Assembly (NCBI GenBank): GCA_014859445.1
Contig: JACUUC010000007.1
Span: forward strand, 45,905 to 109,904
DNA length: 64,000 bases
Direction: 5' to 3'
Source of the DNA: Bacterioplanes sp.
GTDB taxonomy: Bacteria; Pseudomonadota; Gammaproteobacteria; Pseudomonadales; Oceanobacteraceae
The stretch's first letter is position 1, and each line of letters begins with the position of its first letter. The notes under the pieces are model-generated. The model had not been told where the DNA came from. It searched no databases and worked only from the letters and a program-made list of their open reading frames with translations. A program made the translations under genes and the position numbers. Below are positions 57,121 to 64,000 of this stretch, piece after piece.

Positions 57121-58857
57121 ATGACATATTCATTCTTTGACTTTCTGCAGCTTGTTGGCGCCTTGGGCATTTTTATCTTCGGCATGAAGATATTCAGTGA
57201 AGGCTTGCAAAAAATTGCCGGCGCTCGGTTAAAAGGCATTCTGAGCGGTATGACTCGCAATCGCCTTACTGGGGTATTAACCGGTTTTGCCACCACCGCC
57301 ATCACGCAATCGTCTACCACGACGACCGTCATGGCCGTCAGCTTTGTTAACGCGGGTCTACTCACGTTTGTGCAATCAACCGGCGTCATCATGGGCGCTA
57401 ACATTGGCACCACCATCACCGCTTGGATTGTGTCGTTATTTGGTTTCAAAATGCAGATCACGCCCATCGCCATGGCACTGATCGGTATTTTCTTTGCGTT
57501 TCTATTCTCTAAAAATCAACGCTTACGCAATGTCGCCGAAACCATGGTGGGCTTTGGTATTTTATTCATCGGCCTCGAGTTCATCAAAAACGGGGTGCCC
57601 GATATTCGCAACAACCCTGAAATTCTCGCCATGTTCACCATGTTCAGCGAGTACGGCTACTTATCATTGTTGTTCTTCGTATTCGTTGGCACCTTACTGA
57701 CGCTACTCACACAGTCATCGTCAGCCGCTACGGCCATCACCCTCGTCATGTTGTTTGAAGGCTGGATCTCCTTCCCGATTGCCGCCGCCATGGTACTGGG
57801 AGAAAACATCGGCACCACCGTCACCGCCAACATCGCGGCCATGGTGGGGAACGTACACGCCAAACGGGCTGCACGGTTCCACCTACTGTTTAACGTCATC
57901 GGCGTCACCTGGATGCTGATCCTGATTTACCCCGTATTGAATTTGATCGACTACGTCATCATGACCACCAGCGGCAGCACCACCACGGTCATGAGCATCA
58001 CCGATGACCCAGCCGTCAGAGCCAACTCCACCCTGGCCTTATCGTTATTCCACACGTCATTCAACGTACTGAACGTCGTGTTCTTGTTTGCCTTCATTCC
58101 CTACTTAGTGCGCTTGGTAGAAAAAATCCAACCCATGAAAGAGGGCAGCAGCGAGCATTATCATTTGCGCTACATCAGCACGGGTGTCATGACCTCACCG
58201 GGACTGGCCATCGAGCAAGCACAAAAAGAAATTCAACAATTCGCCAGCATCGTCGAAACCATGCATGACTCGGTGAATGAACTGCTGTTCGACCCCAATG
58301 CCCAGCGCGAAAAATTACTCAAACGTATTCACGAATACGAAGAAGAAACCGATCAGCTCGAAATCGAGATTTCCGACTACTTGGTGCGCATTACCGAAAA
58401 CACCAACCTCGAACACGAACTGACCGAACGCATGCGCTTCATGCAAACCATGATCAACGACATGGAACGCATTGGTGACATCTACTTCCAAGTGTCCAAG
58501 CTCTCCGAGCGCATGTTGGCGGCCGACACCAACTGGCCAGAAGAAGCCAACCAAGAAATGCAAAGCATGATGAACGCCCTACGCGCGGCCATTCATAACA
58601 TGCGCCTGAATGTTGGCAAAAACGCCGATGACGTTGACCTGAAATACGCCATCAGCCTTGAAGACAAAGTGGATGACCTGCGTAACGAATTCCGCGACAC
58701 CCACTACAGCCGTTTAGAAAACGCCGCCTACTCACCTCGTGCAGGCGTCACCTTCATCGACATTCTTAACCGCCTAGAACGCATTGGCGACCACGTACTG
58801 AATGTCAATGAATCGGCCGCGTGCAGTCGTCTAAAAGCACAACGCATCGTGAACTGA
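57121..58857 (+). CDS. Na+/phosphate cotransporter family protein with PhoU-like domain
   Basis: A 578-residue inner-membrane protein. Two Na_Pi_cotrans repeats have the QSS signatures TAITQSSTTTTVMAVSF (about 60) and LLTQSSSAATAITLVM (about 197), with GANIGTTITAW and GENIGTTVTANIA. From about 355 a cytoplasmic PhoU-like helical domain follows (MHDSVNELLF, MQTMINDMERIGDIYFQV, ILNRLERIGDHVLNV). It is likely a phosphate importer or leak valve governed by the PhoU part; a short terminator follows the gene. Confidence 0.92.
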   Translation: MTYSFFDFLQLVGALGIFIFGMKIFSEGLQKIAGARLKGILSGMTRNRLTGVLTGFATTAITQSSTTTTVMAVSFVNAGLLTFVQSTGVIMGANIGTTITAWIVSLFGFKMQITPIAMALIGIFFAFLFSKNQRLRNVAETMVGFGILFIGLEFIKNGVPDIRNNPEILAMFTMFSEYGYLSLLFFVFVGTLLTLLTQSSSAATAITLVMLFEGWISFPIAAAMVLGENIGTTVTANIAAMVGNVHAKRAARFHLLFNVIGVTWMLILIYPVLNLIDYVIMTTSGSTTTVMSITDDPAVRANSTLALSLFHTSFNVLNVVFLFAFIPYLVRLVEKIQPMKEGSSEHYHLRYISTGVMTSPGLAIEQAQKEIQQFASIVETMHDSVNELLFDPNAQREKLLKRIHEYEEETDQLEIEISDYLVRITENTNLEHELTERMRFMQTMINDMERIGDIYFQVSKLSERMLAADTNWPEEANQEMQSMMNALRAAIHNMRLNVGKNADDVDLKYAISLEDKVDDLRNEFRDTHYSRLENAAYSPRAGVTFIDILNRLERIGDHVLNVNESAACSRLKAQRIVN

Positions 58858-58884
58858 TCCCACGACTGCCAACGCACCACGATC

Positions 58885-58908
58885 AGGATGGCTTCGGCCA
58901 TCCTTTTT
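58885..58908 (+). terminator. Terminator after the Na/Pi cotransporter gene
   Basis: GGATGGC-TTCG-GCCATCC, a perfect 7-bp stem with UUCG loop, followed by six T. It begins about 29 bases after the gene stop. Confidence 0.93.
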
Positions 58909-59054
58909 TATGCGCCCGTCTTGTGATATCAGCGCACAACCCTCCCCAGCCAAAGCCGACAAAACCACCCTTGTCGTGTTCGCTTTTTAAACAGCACTGA
59001 ACTACGCTTTTTGAGTGTTTACTTCATCGACTGACCCGCAAAGGAAGTGTGACC

Positions 59055-59870
59055 GTGCCACTTGCAAAACGCCTGAGCCTGCATTGCCTCATCGTCATCA
59101 CCTATGTACTGGGTTCGGCCGCCATGGCAGACAACCCACCCCACGCAAGCCCAAGCCAACCGCTCACACCGTTATCGCTGAGCGCCGGAGAATGGCCCCC
59201 ATTCTTAAGTGCCGACCTACCTCATCAAGGCGTCGTTGCTCACCTGATAAAAGACATCTTTGCCGAAGCCGGTTATCAAGTCAGCTTCACCTTTTTACCT
59301 TGGACACGAGCCTACAAAAACACCGCCATCGGTGAATACGCCGCAACGGCCGTGTGGATGCACCAAGCCGACCGAGAAAATGACTTTTCGTACAGCGAAC
59401 CCCTACTGAATGAGCAATTCGTTTTTTTTCACCTAAAACACGACGGCTTTGACTGGCACACCCTGTCGGATTTAACCGGCAAAACCATCGGTGGCGTACG
59501 CGCATACAGCTATGGCCCCGACATGGACCAAGCACTCGAAGACGGGCTATTCCGCATGGTACGCGTTAACAGCGCCGAACAAAGCCTGCGCATGCTGGCC
59601 GCTGGCCGCACCGACGTGTTTGCCGAAGAAATAAACATTGGCTACCACACACTGCAAAACAACACCCCCGACCTTGCCGAACTGATCACACACCACCCCA
59701 AACCGTTGTTAACCAACCAAAGCTACTTACTGTTTCCGAAACAATCGGCACACAGCGACGAACTGCGTCGTGTATTCAACCGACACTTGGCAAAATTTAA
59801 GGCCGATGGCCGCTATCAAACGTATTTTCAGCGCTTAGAAGATGGGGAGTATCGAACAATCGAACATTAA
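59055..59870 (+). CDS. Periplasmic solute-binding protein, family 3 (amino-acid-type)
   Basis: A 271-residue protein with a signal peptide (cleavage after AMA, about 24) and a bilobed SBP_bac_3 domain: LSLSAGEWPPFLSADLPHQG, VSFTFLPWTRAYKNT, TAVWMHQADRENDFSYSEPL and TGKTIGGVRAYSYGPDMD. The PWxRAY and GEWPPF pattern is the subgroup common in marine gammaproteobacteria that lacks a linked ABC permease, so its role may be sensing or orphan binding. The GTG at 59055 lies 7 bases after AAGGAAG; an in-frame GTG two codons earlier is too close. Its end overlaps the convergent WYL regulator by 4 bp. Confidence 0.85.
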   Translation: MPLAKRLSLHCLIVITYVLGSAAMADNPPHASPSQPLTPLSLSAGEWPPFLSADLPHQGVVAHLIKDIFAEAGYQVSFTFLPWTRAYKNTAIGEYAATAVWMHQADRENDFSYSEPLLNEQFVFFHLKHDGFDWHTLSDLTGKTIGGVRAYSYGPDMDQALEDGLFRMVRVNSAEQSLRMLAAGRTDVFAEEINIGYHTLQNNTPDLAELITHHPKPLLTNQSYLLFPKQSAHSDELRRVFNRHLAKFKADGRYQTYFQRLEDGEYRTIEH

Positions 59871-60733
59871 TGCGGTAGCCAGCGTTCCACCACTCTTTGA
59901 CTGCTTGAACTCAAAATAATCTGCTGAGCCTCTGCGCGCTCTCTGTAACGATCAACGCGTAACTGCTGTAACCAATACAACACAAGCGCACCCCGTACGG
60001 TATATTGACGACGCATTGTTCCATCATCATCTTCCGACATACCATAATCCAACTCCACAATGGTACGCTGTGCGTCCGACAAGCGAGGATCCACCTCAAT
60101 ACTAAATGACACCCAAGTATTCCACGCCTCATCGTCTGCCGCCGTCATTTCGGCCGTACCTTCTCGATTAAAAACATCACGTATGCGTGTTAACACAAAA
60201 TCTCGAAATGCTTGGTTTTTCTCGCACCACGCCCGCACATGCCAACGATGACCATCATGCAATAACGAATGAGGACTAATAATGCGCTCTTCAAAATCTG
60301 GACTAGAAATACTGGCATACGCAATATCCAAACGAAAACCACCTTGAATCGCTTGAATAATCGGCCGAACCACCTCGGGCGATACGCTTCGCTGACAACT
60401 CCCTAGGCGCCAAATCGAATTGCCAAACACCCAGTCTGATTTTTCTGGGTTCATAACCCCAAAAGATAACGCGGCATAATCTTCTAATGGCGCAGCCCCC
60501 AACAACGGCACGAATTGCGACGATGGTTCATAACAACGTAGTGATTTATTCTCCACCAAATTATTGGGTGCGCTTTTTTTGTATGCCGAAATAAAACGAC
60601 TGGCTGTTTGCCGAGTCACTCCCAATGCTTCGATTAAATGCCGCGTATTCAAACGCCCTTCCCACTGAACAATCAGCTCAATACGCTCGAAAACTTTGCG
60701 ATGCTGTAGACTCAACTTATGTAATGTATCCAT
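59867..60733 (-). CDS. WYL-domain transcriptional regulator, BrxR/CapW-like
   Basis: A 288-residue regulator: an N-terminal winged helix-turn-helix (LSLQHRKVFERIELIVQWEG, then LIEALGVTRQTASRFISAYK), a WYL domain (FRLDIAYASISSPDFEERI, ISPHSLLHDGHRWHVRAWCE) and a C-terminal WCX part (VELDYGMSEDDDG). ISPHSLLHDGHRWHVRAWC...FRDFVLTRI is the pattern of BrxR/CapW repressors, which control BREX, CBASS and other defence loci and may sense a nucleic-acid or nucleotide cue. I chose ATG 60733 (MDTLHKLSLQHR), preceded by AGGAGC. It lies beside the CRISPR array; what it controls is not visible. Confidence 0.8.
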   Translation of the reverse strand: MDTLHKLSLQHRKVFERIELIVQWEGRLNTRHLIEALGVTRQTASRFISAYKKSAPNNLVENKSLRCYEPSSQFVPLLGAAPLEDYAALSFGVMNPEKSDWVFGNSIWRLGSCQRSVSPEVVRPIIQAIQGGFRLDIAYASISSPDFEERIISPHSLLHDGHRWHVRAWCEKNQAFRDFVLTRIRDVFNREGTAEMTAADDEAWNTWVSFSIEVDPRLSDAQRTIVELDYGMSEDDDGTMRRQYTVRGALVLYWLQQLRVDRYRERAEAQQIILSSSSQRVVERWLPH

Positions 60734-61044
60734 GATAAAAGCTCCTAATCGCAATAAGTCATAACATAACGTGTTTTAGCAATAAGACGAATTTTCTCTG
60801 TGTGCAGGATGATACTCAAAGTACTCAGTCGGCACTGAGTGCAATATCGAACTGGTGGTCGAGTTTATCGAACATCAGAGTAACGTTAGTTGTCATCTGA
60901 AGTTGCGTCAGGTGTTCGATATTAACAATTGTTGCACGGCTGGCAAGGCACGTCTCGGTGAGTAGCCCAGTACATTGAAAAGTTGTTAAAGCAGTTAGGC
61001 TGATAAGGCAGTAACTATTGGAAAAGACCAGACATTCGCCCTTT
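60734..61044. promoter_or_regulatory. Repeat-rich control region upstream of the WYL regulator
   Basis: 311 bp between the WYL regulator and the 159-residue gene. Direct repeats GCAATAAGTC (60751-60760) and GCAATAAGAC (60779-60788) flank the likely promoter. A palindrome ACTCAGT-CGGC-ACTGAGT lies at 60823-60840. A 10-bp inverted repeat AATATCGAAC / GTTCGATATT is at 60843-60852 and 60914-60923, with a further TATCGAAC half-site near 60867. These are operator candidates for the regulator, by inference. Confidence 0.5.
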
Positions 61045-61524
61045 TTATACGCGAAATTGGCTGTGCTTAGGTGCTAGTTTAACCGCTGCTTTAGCAATCT
61101 CTGCTACTCTTGATGGCGTTTTGTTGTTGCTAACAAGCCATTCGGCAATTTCTGGCCACCAGTACAGTGGAGTGCCTGTTTGCAAGCCATAGAGTGGCGC
61201 TGGAAAGCCCTTACCGCGGCGGCCTTTGGCGTAATGATCAAGTGTGCTCTTTTTGATATCAGCCATTGCCGCAGCACCGGTGACTGTTACATAGCCAGCT
61301 TCTTGAATAGATGCTGCCAGAAAGCCAGCCTCGGCCAGTTCAGTCAACGCAGTGTTGATTGCTGTTTCTGCGGTATCTGCATTTCGTGCAAACTCCAAGT
61401 ATGGGGTTTCGCCACAGAAGCAAAGCAAGGCATCATCACAGCCAGCTTCTACAATTTGATCTTCCAGATTCTCGGTGGCCAGATCAACACCAGCCAGCAT
61501 GACAGTAAATTCGTATGTGTTCAT
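61045..61524 (-). CDS. Uncharacterised small protein with HTH-like segment, beside CRISPR array
   Basis: A 159-residue protein. The first half is alpha-beta (YEFTVMLAGVDLATENLEDQIVEAGCDDA is seen in pieces: TVMLAGVDLATENLEDQIVE and AGCDDALLCFCGETPYLEF), and the second half is AlpA/XRE-like: MADIKKSTLDHYAKGRRGKGF, then FPAPLYGLQTGTPLYWWPEIAEWL. This GRRGxGFPxP ... PLYxWxExxxWL pattern is that of small DNA-binding proteins common in actinobacteria and proteobacteria, usually stand-alone and uncharacterised. AGAAA-type weak SD lies before the ATG. It is on the strand of CRISPR transcription, 48 bp past the array end. Confidence 0.65.
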   Translation of the reverse strand: MNTYEFTVMLAGVDLATENLEDQIVEAGCDDALLCFCGETPYLEFARNADTAETAINTALTELAEAGFLAASIQEAGYVTVTGAAAMADIKKSTLDHYAKGRRGKGFPAPLYGLQTGTPLYWWPEIAEWLVSNNKTPSRVAEIAKAAVKLAPKHSQFRV

Positions 61525-61572
61525 GTCTTTCTCCAGTTTCTATTATTTTGGCGGCGGTAAGTTTATCGTCAA

Positions 61573-64000
61573 TTTCTAAGTTGTTTATGTGGCAGTGAAC
61601 TCCCTTCACCAATGACCGCTGCAAAAATTTCCTTTCTAAGCTGCCTGCGTGGCAGTGAACATCCGACGCATCGGCAACAACCTCATCCATGCTTTCTAAG
61701 CTGCCTGTGCGGCAGTGAACTTCCGGTCATCCAAATTCCAGAGCCCTAATGGTTTCTAAGCTGCCTGTGCGGCAGTGAACTTGATCAGGGCGGTTCTAGT
61801 GGTGGCGATTCTTTTCTAAGCTGCCTGTGCGGCAGTGAACGAGTTCGGAAGAAAGCGATTCAACAACATTGCTTTCTAAGCTGCCTGTGCGGCAGTGAAC
61901 ATGGGTGTGAGCAACGAGAATTACGAGCCAATTTTCTAAGCTGCCTGTGCGGCAGTGAACGAGTTACAGTAGCTAATTGGACTTCTTCACTTTTTCTAAA
62001 CTGCCTGTGCGGCAGTGAACCTACATTGAAGGAAAGCTGAAAACCCGCGAATTTTCTAAGCTGCCTGTGCGGCAGTGAACTACTGGCTAGCAACAGGAGA
62101 TGAATTACCAGATTTCTAAGCTGCCTGTGCGGCAGTGAACGCGAGGCCGACCGTTGCCACCAATATTATGACTTTCTAAGCTGCCTGTGCGGCAGTGAAC
62201 ATGAGTTTTTGCCAGATTGGATGAATGTAAGTTTTCTAAGCTGCCTGTGCGGCAGTGAACGAAAGCGACTCGCGCAAGGCTTGGAAGTGAAGTTTCTAAG
62301 CTGCCTGTGCGGCAGTGAACACGAAAGGAAAGGTATGTGACCGCAGACGAAATTTCTAAGCTGCCTGTGCGGCAGTGAACCTAAGGGAATGCTTAGAATA
62401 TTCAGACTGATCTTTCTAAGCTGCCTGTGCGGCAGTGAACGGATATTGCGTAGAGCCACGAACGCGAAGACATTTCTAAGCTGCCTGTGCGGCAGTGAAC
62501 ACTCGCAACCGTGACTACGAGCCGTGTCTGATTTTCTAAGCTGCCTGTGCGGCAGTGAACGAGGAGAATTCGAAGGTGTAGGAATGACATCATTTCTAAG
62601 CTGCCTGTGCGGCAGTGAACTTGCTCGTTTGGCAGCCAGCTAAAGCGGTCGGTTTCTAAGCTGCCTGTGCGGCAGTGAACTTCGTTAAACGCGGCCCATA
62701 GCTTTCGTAAATTTTCTAAGCTGCCTGTGCGGCAGTGAACTTTCTATTCCTAATTTAAATCCAACTCGTTTTTTTCTAAGCTGCCTGTGCGACAGTGAAC
62801 CAAAAAATGGTCTTCTCGTTCTTGATGAGTGTTTTCTAAGCTGCCTGTGCGGCAGTGAACGTAAATCTTGTTGTAGGTGTGTGTCACCATCTTTTCTAAG
62901 CTGCCTGTGCGGCAGTGAACAGATTGATGAAGTTGATGAAGTTGATGAAGAATTTCTAAGCTGCCTGTGCGGCAGTGAACACGGTCGTGAAATTGCGATC
63001 CGCTGGATGGATTTTCTAAGCTGCCTGTGCGGCAGTGAACGCACTGCCAAAATCATTAGAAGCGTAAGACTTTTTCTAAGCTGCCTGTGCGGCAGTGAAC
63101 AAGCGAATCCCGCAAGGTTTGGAAGTAGTGAATTTCTAAGCTGCCTGTGCGGCAGTGAACTTTATCGGCAAGATGCCGGAGGCCGTACAGATTTTCTAAG
63201 CTGCCTGTGCGGCAGTGAACGTTGTTCCAAATCGTAATGCACTCGACAACATTTTCTAAGCTGCCTGTGCGGCAGTGAACTCGTGTCGTATTCGTGCCCG
63301 TTCTCGCCATTCTTTCTAAGCTGCCTGTGCGGCAGTGAACGCTTGCTATGACCAGAACCATTTGAACGAATTTTTCTAAGCTGCCTGTGCGGCAGTGAAC
63401 CAAAGCATGTAGTCCAGCACTTGCTAAGTTCATTTCTAAGCTGCCTGTGCGGCAGTGAACTGATTTGCGAAATAGCAGCGGTTGCCTCAGTATTTCTAAG
63501 CTGCCTGTGCGGCAGTGAACACCCAGCAGAACTGGGATATCACGAATAGATATTTCTAAGCTGCCTGTGCGGCAGTGAACTACCACGGTATCCCACTCAA
63601 GCCCTTTGGATCTTTCTAAGCTGCCTGTGCGGCAGTGAACATCTTCCATCGGCGGCTTGATGTACACGTTTATTTCTAAGCTGCCTGTGCGGCAGTGAAC
63701 TTTATTTTGATACTACAAAAGATTCCAAAAAATTTCTAAGCTGCCTGTGCGGCAGTGAACATGATGCCGCCACGTTCTGCGCGTGAAATGATTTTCTAAG
63801 CTGCCTGTGCGGCAGTGAACTCGCAGATAGCGAGCTTGCAGGGCAGCGCGCATTTCTAAGCTGCCTGTGCGGCAGTGAACTTTTGCGCAGCGCCCATGTT
63901 GCGCTCGCCCATTTTCTAAGCTGCCTGTGCGGCAGTGAACATGACGCCGGCCAATTTGCTGTGGTCGCTAACTTTCTAAGCTGCCTGTGCGGCAGTGAAC
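61573..64000 (-). CRISPR. Type I-F CRISPR array, distal end, 41 repeats (continues past window)
   Basis: 41 repeats of 28 bp with 40 spacers of exactly 32 bp (period 60, no exception). The transcribed repeat is on the minus strand: it starts GTTCACTGCC and ends GGCAGCTTAGAAA, the I-F consensus. So transcription runs right to left and the leader must lie past 64000. The two leftmost repeats are degenerate (61573-61600 with four to five changes, 61633-61660 with two), as expected at the trailer end. Single changes also occur at 62000 and 62792. Repeats 41 ends exactly at the window edge. No cas gene is in the window. Confidence 0.98.

Noticed and set aside
61484..61690. Minus-strand opening across the array end and the start of the 159-residue gene
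   Set aside because: It runs through degenerate repeats and overlaps the real gene out of frame; it has no protein-like composition.
61860..63667. Open frames across the CRISPR array that read as repeated SLPHRQLRK, VHCRTGSLE or FLSCLCGSE proteins
   Set aside because: They arise because the 60-bp repeat-spacer period is a multiple of three. They are repeat translations, not genes.

Overview
This window is chromosomal DNA from a gammaproteobacterium, most likely a marine member of the Oceanospirillales or a close relative. The evidence is gene order and content: relA-rlmD-cysM-barA, acpS-pdxJ-recO-era-rnc-lepA, the rpoE-rseA-rseB-rseC-mucD envelope-stress operon, nadB/ygfX/sdhE/ygfZ and rpsP-rimM-trmD-rplS, together with beta-oxidation genes and an AlmA-type monooxygenase. 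No taxonomic search was possible, so the assignment is inference.

Layout. 1-18.4 kb is conserved housekeeping: the partial stringent-response gene relA, an rRNA methyltransferase, cysteine synthase B, a BarA/GacS hybrid kinase, a tightly overlapped operon from lepA to acpS (lepB is missing from its usual place after lepA), the sigma-E operon with a recognisable self-regulated promoter, and divergent nadB. 18.5-29.3 kb holds ygfZ, two tandem HDOD genes, small enzymes, uraA-upp, a parvulin, an S1-domain protein, the ABC-F protein YbiT, a cyclic-nucleotide-binding-domain protein and YaeQ. 29.4-38.3 kb is a lipid-catabolism cluster: FadJ-like multifunctional enzyme, thiolase, acyl-CoA dehydrogenase, class III CoA-transferase, a short-chain dehydrogenase and AlmA. 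A 113-bp REP/BIME-like inverted repeat sits inside it.

38.3-49.8 kb is the more accessory part. It has a secreted sphingomyelinase-type phosphodiesterase next to a lipase-chaperone-like protein, then a compact three-gene operon made of a MotA/ZorA-like channel, a MotB/ZorB-like OmpA protein and a small cysteine-motif protein of unknown function. After trxB come an odd MshEN-domain exported protein and a TRAP-like transporter operon with a fused permease. 50.2-59.9 kb returns to core genes: PhoH-like ATPase, truC, dsbC, the rplS operon, Na/Pi cotransporter and a periplasmic solute-binding protein. A 0.7-kb AT-rich gap before dsbC carries several DnaA-box matches.

59.9-64 kb is a defence-associated end. 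A WYL-domain regulator of the BrxR/CapW type and a small unknown protein precede the distal (oldest) end of a type I-F CRISPR array of 41 repeats, all spaced exactly 60 bp, which runs off the right edge. No cas gene is in the window; repeat orientation puts the leader beyond the right edge.

The best candidates for something under-described are the short Zorya-like motor operon (40.8-43.2 kb), the phosphodiesterase/chaperone pair (38.3-40.7 kb) and the CRISPR spacer content: two spacers against homologous sites and one spelling a helicase motif.
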